5,814 nt of DNA from NCBI GenBank assembly GCA_007126175.1, contig SLBU01000005.1, positions 1 through 5,814 of the forward strand. The letters are read 5' to 3'. The notes under the pieces were generated by a model that was not told the DNA's origin, made no database searches, and saw nothing but the letters and a program-made list of their open reading frames with translations. The position numbers and the translations under genes were made by a program. The stretch is from Kiritimatiellia bacterium (GTDB lineage Bacteria > Verrucomicrobiota > Kiritimatiellia > UBA8416). The first letter of the stretch is position 1. Every line of letters begins with the position of its first letter. Below, piece after piece: positions 1 to 5,814 of the stretch.

Positions 1-3000
1 AGCAGCCGCAGAAAATGATAGATTTCCGTGATCGTCGCCACCGTACTCTTCAATCCACCACGGCTGATGCGCTGCTCTATCGCCACCGTGGGAGGCACTC
101 CCGTCACCGCATCCACATCGGCACGCACAGCCGGCTGCACAAATTGACGGGCATAGGCATTCAACGAATCCAGATAGCGCCGCTGCCCCTCGCGATAGAG
201 AATATCAAAGGCTACAGTACTCTTGCCACTGCCGCTCAATCCCGTAATCACGGTAAAAGCATCTCGCGGAATGGCCACATCAATCCCCTTAAGATTGTGT
301 TCCCGGGCCCCCTGAATCCGAATAACAGGATGCTCCTTGCCTCCATATGCAGCAGCCCCTTCTGCCGCCAGGGGCAGAAGATCATCCGCCACCACATCAC
401 GCCGCCGCGTGGCGGCCCACGCAGCCCGCAGCGCCCGCCCCGTATAACTCGCCGCGCAATCCACCATTTTTGCCGGCGGCCCCGTAAATATGACATGCCC
501 CCCTGCGTTGCCGCCCTCCGGCCCCAGATCGACAATCCAATCTGCCGCGCCGATCACATCCAGATGGTGCTCGATCACCAACACGCTGTGTCCCTCCAAC
601 ACCAGGGCCCGCAACGCTTGCAGCAGCACCGCCACATCGGCCATATGCAACCCCGTCGTCGGCTCATCCAACATGAAAAGTACCGGCCCCGCACCCTGCG
701 CCTCCTGCAAATATGCTGCCAATTTCAAACGCTGCGCCTCCCCACCACTGAGCGTGGTTACAGGTTGCCCCAGACGCACATAACCGAGCCCCGTCCGCAC
801 CAGCGGGCGCAAGGCCTTCAGTACCGCCGGATAATCCGCAAATGCCTCCAACGCCACATGCACCGGCATCTCCAGCACATCCGCCACATGCACCCCCGGG
901 TGTCCTGCCAAATCCAGACGCACATCAAGCACCTCTTCCTGGAACCGGCTACCATCACAAACCGGACAGCGTAAATACACATCACTCAAAAACTGCATTT
1001 CAACCCGTTGAAAACCATTCCCCCCGCAAGCCTCACAACGCAACCCACTATTAAAACTGAATGTCCCGGGCTTGTAGCTACGCGACACCGCAAGGGGATC
1101 TTTCGCAAATATACTGCGGATCGCTTGCCAAGCCCCCGTGTAGCTGGCCGGATTCGAACGGGTTGTCTTACCTAGCGGATGTTGGTCAATCAGCACGATT
1201 TGCGCAAACCCCTCAGCCCCCGTAATCGAAGCTACCTCGCCCGGGGTATCCGTTGACATCCCACGCGCACGCAATATCCCACGATAAAGACATGTCTCCA
1301 GCAACGTACTCTTGCCACTTCCGCTCACCCCCGAAAAGCACACCAACCGTCGCAAGGGAACGTCCACATCAATCGATTGCAGATTATGTGCCGCGGCACC
1401 ACGAATTGAAAGGCAAGGCCCATTCCGCGACGGCACCGGGAGCCAAGCCAGATCACGGCCTACAGCCTTATCCCCGCGTACATACGCGCCCGTCTCAGAA
1501 CCCGCCGATGCCAGCAGGCCGGCCACATCACCGGCATACACAATCTCTCCACCCGCAGCGCCTGCCCCAGGCCCCATATCAATCACCCGATCGGCAGCAC
1601 GGATCACATCCGGATCATGTTCCACCACCAGCAAGGTATTGCCACTGTCCCGCAGACGCTGCAAAATACCAATAATTCGTGCCGTATCACGGGCATGCAG
1701 CCCAATCGTGGGTTCATCCAGCACGAACAAGGTGTTGACAAGCGTCGTCCCCAATGCCGTCGTCAGATTGATCCGTTGCACCTCCCCGCCGCTCAACGTT
1801 CGCGATTGCCGGTCCAATGTCAGATATCCCAGTCCCGCCTCACACAGATAGTGCAGCCGCGTCCGAATCGCGTGGAGCAACGGCGCCACCGCGGCTGCCT
1901 CTTGCGGCCCCAACCGCAGCTCCGCGAAAAAACGATGGCAATCCGAGAGTGGAAGCAGCATCACGTCGTGCATATGCAAGCCCGCAGCCGGGCCCAACCG
2001 CCACCACAACGCCTCCGGCTTCAATCGGGCACCCCCACAGACCTCACAGACGCTGTAAGCGCGGTACTTGGACAACATAACCCGCACATGCATCTTATAG
2101 CTCTTGCTCTCAAGCCAAGCAAAAAAACCACGCACCCCATACCATTTGCCATCCTCCCACCGACCCACACCATCCACAACCCAGCTTTGCTGACGCGCCG
2201 TCAACGCGTCCCAGGGCTTGTCCACCGGAATGCGCGCTTGCCTGGCAAAGCGCAGGAGGTCCTCCTGGCACTCCCGGTAACTCTTCGATTGCCAGGGGCG
2301 AACGGCCCCCGCACGCAGGGATAAGGATGCATCCGGAATCACCAACCCCATATCAATGCCGATCGTTCGTCCAAAACCACGGCACATCTCACACGCGCCC
2401 ACTGGCGAATTAAACGAAAACAAACTCGGCACCGCATCGCGGTAGTGCAGATCGCAGGCGGCACAATGCAGATCCGCCGAAAAATACAGGCAGGTATCGT
2501 CTTCCTGCTGCACGACTACCCGGCCATTGCCATGCCGGTAGGCCGCCTCAATGCTGTCCAACAGACGGCCGCGGTTCTCGGCCCGCAAAACCACGCGGTC
2601 TTGCACCACAACCAGCTTCCCCCCGCCCTCGTCTGTAATCCGATCATACCCCTGCTTCTGCAACGCGGCCAGCGCATCGGCTACCGGATACGCTTCCGGA
2701 ACCTGCACCGGAAAAAGAATATGCAGGCGGCTGCCATCCGCACACTGCCCGAACAAGGTGTCTGCCACCAACTCCGGCGTGTCGCGCGTCACGATCGTAC
2801 CACAGCCTTGGCAGATGAGGCGGGCGACCCGTGCAAACAAGAGCTTGATGTGATCATTGAGCTCGGTCATTGTCCCCACGGTGGAACGCGACGTACGCAC
2901 AGGATTCGTCTGATCAATGGCCACGGCAGGTGGAATCCCACGTATCTCATCCACCACCGGTTTATCCATCCGCTCCAGAAACTGCCGCGCATACGGCGAA

Positions 3001-3182
3001 AAGGTTTCCACGTAACGGCGCTGCCCCTCCGCATAAACCGTATCAAATGCCAACGAACTCTTACCCGAACCACTCACCCCCGTCACAACCGTCAACTGAT
3101 GCAGACCAATATCCACATCCAAATTCTGCAAATTGTGCTGCCGCGCACCCCGTATGGCTATACAACTACGTTTTTTCGACAC
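1..3182 (-). CDS. uvrA: UvrA excinuclease ABC subunit A, tandem double-module form, C-terminal part beyond the window
   Basis: UvrA is the damage-recognition ATPase of cytoplasmic nucleotide excision repair; it loads UvrB onto lesions. I translated the frame by hand: it is open for 1,060 residues to the window edge. Module 1, first ATPase half: Walker A GVSGSGKS at 35-42, CQGC at 124-127, zinc-type cysteines C240/C243/C264/C267, CEVC at 379-382, signature LSGGEVQR at 463-470, Walker [10 protein letters not shown] from 488, EHD at 521-523. Second half: Walker A at 618-625, cysteines C716/C719/C739/C742, LSGGEAQR at 811-818, LDEPTTGLH from 838, EHH at 871-873. Module 1 ends near 920, about the size of a normal whole UvrA (roughly 940). 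A linker and a second module then follow without a stop: [11 protein letters not shown] at 954-964 and a third Walker A (GLSGSGKS) at 981-988. Chlamydial UvrA, about 1,780 residues, has this arrangement. The GTG start is the only credible one: an in-frame TGA lies two codons upstream and a good ribosome binding site precedes it. Identity is very secure. Confidence 0.97.
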   Translation of the reverse strand, partial: MSKKRSCIAIRGARQHNLQNLDVDIGLHQLTVVTGVSGSGKSSLAFDTVYAEGQRRYVETFSPYARQFLERMDKPVVDEIRGIPPAVAIDQTNPVRTSRSTVGTMTELNDHIKLLFARVARLICQGCGTIVTRDTPELVADTLFGQCADGSRLHILFPVQVPEAYPVADALAALQKQGYDRITDEGGGKLVVVQDRVVLRAENRGRLLDSIEAAYRHGNGRVVVQQEDDTCLYFSADLHCAACDLHYRDAVPSLFSFNSPVGACEMCRGFGRTIGIDMGLVIPDASLSLRAGAVRPWQSKSYRECQEDLLRFARQARIPVDKPWDALTARQQSWVVDGVGRWEDGKWYGVRGFFAWLESKSYKMHVRVMLSKYRAYSVCEVCGGARLKPEALWWRLGPAAGLHMHDVMLLPLSDCHRFFAELRLGPQEAAAVAPLLHAIRTRLHYLCEAGLGYLTLDRQSRTLSGGEVQRINLTTALGTTLVNTLFVLDEPTIGLHARDTARIIGILQRLRDSGNTLLVVEHDPDVIRAADRVIDMGPGAGAAGGEIVYAGDVAGLLASAGSETGAYVRGDKAVGRDLAWLPVPSRNGPCLSIRGAAAHNLQSIDVDVPLRRLVCFSGVSGSGKSTLLETCLYRGILRARGMSTDTPGEVASITGAEGFAQIVLIDQHPLGKTTRSNPASYTGAWQAIRSIFAKDPLAVSRSYKPGTFSFNSGLRCEACGGNGFQRVEMQFLSDVYLRCPVCDGSRFQEEVLDVRLDLAGHPGVHVADVLEMPVHVALEAFADYPAVLKALRPLVRTGLGYVRLGQPVTTLSGGEAQRLKLAAYLQEAQGAGPVLFMLDEPTTGLHMADVAVLLQALRALVLEGHSVLVIEHHLDVIGAADWIVDLGPEGGNAGGHVIFTGPPAKMVDCAASYTGRALRAAWAATRRRDVVADDLLPLAAEGAAAYGGKEHPVIRIQGAREHNLKGIDVAIPRDAFTVITGLSGSGKSTVAFDILYREGQRRYLDSLNAYARQFVQPAVRADVDAVTGVPPTVAIEQRISRGGLKSTVATITEIYHFLRL

Positions 3183-3185
3183 CCT

Positions 3186-3192
3186 TCACCTC
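3186..3192 (-). promoter_or_regulatory. Ribosome binding site of uvrA
   Basis: The bases read GAGGTGA on the minus strand, a seven-base match to the anti-Shine-Dalgarno complement. Three bases separate it from the GTG start, or six counted from the GAGG core. This fixes the non-ATG start of uvrA and shows that Shine-Dalgarno initiation operates in this organism. Confidence 0.8.
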
Positions 3193-3274
3193 AACCCTAC
3201 ATGTGAAAAATACCCATATTGATCGCACCAAAGCCCGGAACCTTTCTGCCAAAACCTACAAATCTACGCACCCA

Positions 3275-3309
3275 ACCACTCGCCACTTGCCACTCAGCAC
3301 CCACCACTA
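3275..3309. repeat. Degenerate 7-bp tandem repeat, five units
   Basis: Five consecutive heptamers read accactc, gccactt, gccactc, agcaccc and accacta, with consensus rCCACTc. The two middle units differ at one base and the outer units at one to three. The tract lies in the gap between the divergent uvrA and sugar transferase genes and contains the -35 element and most of the spacer of the rightward promoter. Such short intergenic heptamer arrays occur in some bacterial genomes; whether this one is a dispersed family cannot be told from one copy. The C-rich composition of the strand raises the odds of chance periodicity. Confidence 0.55.
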
Positions 3310-3315
3310 TATCAT
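3287..3315 (+). promoter_or_regulatory. Sigma70-type promoter for the sugar-phosphate transferase gene
   Basis: A -35 hexamer TTGCCA (3287-3292, five of six consensus bases) is separated by exactly 17 bases from a -10 hexamer TATCAT (3310-3315, five of six). Transcription would begin about six to eight bases after the -10, near 3321-3325, which is at the ATG at 3325. No Shine-Dalgarno sequence lies before that ATG, so the predicted message is leaderless or nearly so. Assignment is by consensus match only. Confidence 0.5.
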
Positions 3316-3324
3316 GCCCCCCTT

Positions 3325-4743
3325 ATGGAAACGAGACACAAGGATACATCCGATAATCTACTGAGCCTCTTGGCTGTCCTCATCGATGCCGCCGCCATCT
3401 TCGGCGGAATCCTGCTGGCAACGTGGCTGCGTTTCCGTAGCGGACTCATTCCCCTGACGATTCCGCCTCCGGACAATCTCTTTCAACATTACAGCATCGG
3501 TGCCACGGTATCCACCCTGCTGATGCTTCTTGTATTCCGCCATGAGGCACTCTTCGTTCGTCCCCAGACCGGTGTCTTTGTCGATAAGATCCCTCGCATC
3601 ATCAAAGCCGTCGGCATGGGGATACTCGGAACCGCCGTTCTCGCCTTCGCCATGCAAAACCAGGCCAATTATGCCCGTTTGGTCGTCGGTATGGCATTCG
3701 GAACCGTCGTGTTTCTGGTTCTGCTCGAGCGCTACATCCTCTACCGCATCGAGTGGAACCTTGCACGCCACAGCACGCAACGCATGAATGTCCTGATTCT
3801 TGGCACCGATCACGTAGCCGCACGATTAACCCAGACCCTGAAACAGGAACCCATGCTGCGTGCCAATGTGGCCGGCTTCATCGAAACCGACCAGCAGCAA
3901 CACGACCCGTCCATACCACCGGAACGCATTTGCGGACGCCTCGAGCAGATCGAGCAGATTGTAACCCAACGCAACATACATGAAATCATCCTCACGGATG
4001 CTTCCATTCCGCATCCGAGGATCGTACAAATCCTGATGCTGTGCGAGCACAACCTGATCAATTTCAAAATGGTGCCCGACCTTTTCCGTATCATGACGAC
4101 CAGCATGGATGTGCAATCCCTCAACGACATCCCCCTGTTGGGCATCAGCCCCTGGCCCCTGGACCAATTCTGGAACCGCATCATGAAACGAATGGAAGAT
4201 ATCGCCGGCGCCATGTTCGGACTCCTCCTGGCTGCCCCGGTTATTGCAGTGGCCGCCATCCTGATCAAGAAGTCCTCCCCCGGCCCGGCATTCTATGTCC
4301 AACAACGCTGCGGAGAAGGGGGCCACCCCTTCAACCTATACAAATTGCGGACGATGCCCCTGGATGCCGAAGCCACGAGCGGCCCCGTCTGGGCCAGCCC
4401 CAATGACCAGCGCCGGACACCCATCGGAACCTTTCTGCGCTCCCATAATCTAGATGAACTCCCCCAGTTCTGGAATGTACTCAAAGGCGACATGAGCCTT
4501 GTGGGGCCACGCCCTGAACGCCCCCATTTTGTTCAACAGTTCAAAGGGGAAATCGTGAAATACATGTTCCGCCACGTATCCAAACCAGGTATGACCGGGT
4601 GGGCACAAGTCAATGGCCTCCGCGGAAACACAGACTTGACCGAACGCGTCAAATACGATCTCTATTACCTCGAAAACTGGTCCTTGAGCTTCGATTTCAA
4701 GATCTTGCTCAAAACCCTGTTTACCAATCGCAATGCGTATTAA
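3325..4743 (+). CDS. Undecaprenyl-phosphate hexose-1-phosphate transferase (large polyprenyl glycosylphosphotransferase, WcaJ/WbaP type)
   Basis: The enzyme moves a sugar-1-phosphate from a nucleotide sugar to undecaprenyl phosphate at the cytoplasmic face of the inner membrane, the first step of capsule, exopolysaccharide or O-antigen repeat assembly. The 472-residue length is typical of the large family members. Four hydrophobic segments lie near 12-36, 54-71, 91-110 and 117-141. A Rossmann-like regulatory domain follows (start MNVLILGTDHVA, 154-165), then the catalytic domain: KRMEDIAG at 288-295, re-entrant hydrophobic helix 296-314, SPGPAFYVQQRCG at 318-330, KLRTM at 340-344, catalytic pair D377-E378 in LDELPQFWNVLKGDMSLVG, PRPERP at 395-400, KPGMTGWAQVNG at 420-431. 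The C-terminus ends NRNAY, as in WcaJ-like glucose-1-phosphate transferases; glucose is therefore a guess, and galactose or another sugar is possible. All key residues are present. An in-frame TGA at 3220 and no earlier start codon support the ATG at 3325, although it has no ribosome binding site. Confidence 0.95.
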   Translation: METRHKDTSDNLLSLLAVLIDAAAIFGGILLATWLRFRSGLIPLTIPPPDNLFQHYSIGATVSTLLMLLVFRHEALFVRPQTGVFVDKIPRIIKAVGMGILGTAVLAFAMQNQANYARLVVGMAFGTVVFLVLLERYILYRIEWNLARHSTQRMNVLILGTDHVAARLTQTLKQEPMLRANVAGFIETDQQQHDPSIPPERICGRLEQIEQIVTQRNIHEIILTDASIPHPRIVQILMLCEHNLINFKMVPDLFRIMTTSMDVQSLNDIPLLGISPWPLDQFWNRIMKRMEDIAGAMFGLLLAAPVIAVAAILIKKSSPGPAFYVQQRCGEGGHPFNLYKLRTMPLDAEATSGPVWASPNDQRRTPIGTFLRSHNLDELPQFWNVLKGDMSLVGPRPERPHFVQQFKGEIVKYMFRHVSKPGMTGWAQVNGLRGNTDLTERVKYDLYYLENWSLSFDFKILLKTLFTNRNAY

Positions 4744-4764
4744 CCCCCCATGATGCCCCAATCC

Positions 4765-4769
4765 GGAGA
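4765..4769 (+). promoter_or_regulatory. Ribosome binding site deciding the start of the TPR gene
   Basis: GGAGA lies four bases before the ATG at 4774 (five counted from GGAG). The upstream in-frame ATG at 4750 has only a run of C before it and would add eight residues in front of the signal peptide, so 4774 is preferred. Confidence 0.65.
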
Positions 4770-4773
4770 CCGC

Positions 4774-5460
4774 ATGAACAAGCACATGATTCCCCTGTTC
4801 CTTATGATCGCATCTTGTTGGCTCGCGCCTGCGCACGCCGCCGATGACACCATCGCCGCAGATCAGCAATTCTCCTCCATTTCCCGACTCCTCGAACGCG
4901 CGGATAACGCACTGGAAAGCGGAGCACTGCAAGACGCCGGGCGCCTTTATGGCGCCAGCGTTCGTGCCTATGAACAATTCATGCAATCCTTCCCCACATT
5001 TGCTCCGGATCTCGTACGCTTTCGGATTGCCTACTGCCGCAACCAAATGGCCATGATCCGGCAGCGAATGGCACGCACACAGACCGAATCCCCCACACCC
5101 GCGGCACCACAACCCGCCCAACCCGTAGCCGTCACCCGACAACAACTCCAGAGCCTCGCGGAGGGAGATCCAACCGCCATGGAAACCACCTACCGCACCA
5201 TGGAACAAGCAGGAAACCCCGCAGCCGCCTTATTCCTGGCTGCGCTGCATGTCAAACAGGATCAGCTCGACGAAGCACGCAAAGTCCTGGAACAACACCT
5301 GGCAGATTTCCCGCACGAGCCTGCCGCACACTACAACATGGCCCAACTCATTCTGCGCGATAGCCAACCCGATCTCGAAAAAGCCCGGCAGCATTACCGC
5401 CGCGCGATCGAAGGGGGTGCCCCCCGCGATCAGGACCTCGAAATCGTCATCAATCTCTAG
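4774..5460 (+). CDS. Small exported TPR-like protein
   Basis: I recognise no named family. The 228-residue product starts with a signal peptide: MNKH, a hydrophobic core at 5-18, and an APAHA cleavage site near 22/23. I12-A13-S14-C15 also fits a lipobox, so a lipoprotein is possible. Residues 30-100 form a helical pair of TPR character (ALESGALQDAGRLYGASV and a segment ending in YCRNQM). A Pro/Ala/Gln-rich linker spans about 105-120. Residues 131-215 read as two to three TPR-like helix pairs: NPAAALFLAALHVKQDQLDEA at 148-168 without its first residue, then EPAAHYNMAQLILRD and DLEKARQHYRRAIEGGA. TPR proteins are protein-binding scaffolds; the partner here is unknown. The gene starts 30 bp after the sugar-phosphate transferase on the same strand with no terminator between, so the two are probably co-transcribed. 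An outer-envelope or periplasmic role in polysaccharide assembly is inferred from context alone. Its last 11 bases overlap the end of the opposing gene. Confidence 0.85.
   Translation: MNKHMIPLFLMIASCWLAPAHAADDTIAADQQFSSISRLLERADNALESGALQDAGRLYGASVRAYEQFMQSFPTFAPDLVRFRIAYCRNQMAMIRQRMARTQTESPTPAAPQPAQPVAVTRQQLQSLAEGDPTAMETTYRTMEQAGNPAAALFLAALHVKQDQLDEARKVLEQHLADFPHEPAAHYNMAQLILRDSQPDLEKARQHYRRAIEGGAPRDQDLEIVINL
5406..5431. other. Interrupted inverted repeat (possible RNA hairpin) at the convergent gene ends
   Basis: GATCG (5406-5410) pairs with CGATC (5427-5431). Inside it, after two mismatches, GGGG (5413-5416) pairs with CCCC (5421-5424) around a GTGC loop. It lies inside the end of the TPR gene and 19-44 bases past the stop of the minus-strand gene, where a terminator for that gene would be expected. 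No T-run follows on the minus strand, so it is not a classical intrinsic terminator. Confidence 0.3.
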
Positions 5461-5814
5461 CCTCCCCGAAAGCGTGCAACTCGGTATAAAAGAAACGGTG
5501 TGCCGCCAGCACGTGTCGTTGCATTTCCGCATCCGTTCGCTCGGCAGCATCCCGCCCCCGGTACTCGCTCACCAGCGTCAGTAACACATCACTGGCCCAA
5601 GCAGGCTGGCGCAAACGCAAAAAGGTCAAAAGATCGGTTCGCGACGCATTCCAGCGCGCCCGCAGATACATCCGAAAATTACGAATTGGATGACGCAAAC
5701 TACTCCACCGCAACCCCGTAGGCCGGTAGGCTGGATCATCCGGCGTGCCCACGCGGGGAAACGCCATGTCACGTGTATCCACCGCCGTCCCAGAAAAATC
5801 CGTCGCCAGCAGCA
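5450..5814 (-). CDS. Unrecognised protein, C-terminal 120 residues (N-terminus beyond the window)
   Basis: The frame is open from the window edge to a TGA at 5450-5452, so the true start lies outside. A GTG at 5782 exists, but in-frame coding continues upstream of it (reading LLATDFSGTA), so it is probably internal. The visible tail reads DTRDMAFPRVGTPDDPAYRP near the top, then an Arg- and aromatic-rich stretch (RHPIRNFRMYLRARWNASR) and a helical end. It is soluble-looking, with no membrane segment and no cysteines. I cannot assign a family or function. The case for coding is the long open frame against the C-rich strand, G-rich third positions like uvrA's on the same strand, and protein-like composition. 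It converges on the TPR gene with an 11-bp overlap of the two coding ends. Confidence 0.65.
   Translation of the reverse strand, partial: LLATDFSGTAVDTRDMAFPRVGTPDDPAYRPTGLRWSSLRHPIRNFRMYLRARWNASRTDLLTFLRLRQPAWASDVLLTLVSEYRGRDAAERTDAEMQRHVLAAHRFFYTELHAFGEARD

Noticed and set aside
15..974. A 319-codon open frame on the + strand
   Set aside because: It lies wholly antisense to uvrA, whose frame is unambiguous here. Its product is rich in His, Arg, Pro and Gln with no domain, as expected when a G-rich-wobble gene is read backwards.
1617..3206. Long + strand frames of 235 and 253 codons (1617-2324 and 2445-3206)
   Set aside because: They are also antisense to conserved UvrA motifs and have the same His/Arg/Pro-rich composition; they are artefacts of strand skew.
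3183..3270. Promoter for uvrA on the minus strand
   Set aside because: TTGGCA and TATTTT-like hexamers are present, but no pair has a 16-18 base spacing, so I could not support a specific site.
3943..3960. Direct 9-bp repeat (gagcagatc, gagcagatt) inside the transferase
   Set aside because: It encodes the helical LEQIEQI and is explained by the amino-acid pattern; nothing suggests a mobile or unstable repeat.
3810..4326. Minus-strand frames of 152 and 166 codons
   Set aside because: They are shadows of the Rossmann-like and catalytic regions of the transferase.
4750..4776. Upstream ATG at 4750 as the start of the TPR protein
   Set aside because: It has no ribosome binding site and would put eight polar residues ahead of the signal peptide; the ATG at 4774 has GGAGA at proper spacing.
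4450..5208. A 252-codon minus-strand frame spanning the end of the transferase and much of the TPR gene
   Set aside because: It crosses two well-supported + strand genes, including the catalytic motif region of the transferase, and shows no recognisable domain of its own.
1..5814. CRISPR array, tRNA or rRNA, insertion sequence, prophage or toxin-antitoxin genes
   Set aside because: I found no regular direct repeats with spacers, no cloverleaf-like sequence, no transposase or integrase motif and no terminal inverted repeats.

Overview
The window looks like ordinary bacterial chromosome, about 5.8 kb with almost no non-coding DNA. It holds one gene cut by the left edge, two complete genes, and one gene cut by the right edge. 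Lineage can only be inferred. The left gene is a tandem-duplicated ('double') UvrA, an architecture best known from Chlamydiae, and I infer a PVC-type bacterium (Planctomycetes-Verrucomicrobia-Chlamydiae and relatives) with low to moderate confidence. The + strand is C-rich even outside genes (13 G against 59 C in the 142-nt intergenic gap by hand count), so the chromosome shows strong strand asymmetry. That fits uvrA lying on the G-rich strand and its neighbours on the opposite one.

Layout. 1-3182 (- strand): the first 1,060 residues of UvrA. They hold one complete UvrA module (two ABC ATPase halves with their zinc-binding cysteines) followed directly, with no stop, by the start of a second UvrA module that runs off the window. 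3183-3324: a divergent intergenic gap with the uvrA ribosome binding site, a degenerate 7-bp tandem repeat, and a good sigma70-like promoter for the rightward gene. That promoter sits so close to the ATG that the mRNA may be leaderless. 3325-4743 (+): a large polyisoprenyl-phosphate hexose-1-phosphate transferase of the WcaJ/WbaP type, which starts a surface polysaccharide on the lipid carrier. 4774-5460 (+): a small exported TPR-like protein, 30 bp downstream and probably in the same operon. 5450-5814 (-): the C-terminal 120 residues of an unrecognised protein, whose stop codon lies inside the end of the TPR gene.

How they work together. UvrA belongs to nucleotide excision repair and has no evident link with the rightward pair. 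The transferase and the exported TPR protein look like the start of a small envelope or exopolysaccharide unit, but no other glycosyltransferase, polymerase or flippase is in view. I see no RNA gene, CRISPR array, insertion sequence or phage gene. I do not see a wholly undescribed system. The items most worth following up are the double UvrA and its reduced UvrB-binding region, the leaderless-type promoter built on a heptamer repeat, and the convergent overlapping gene ends.
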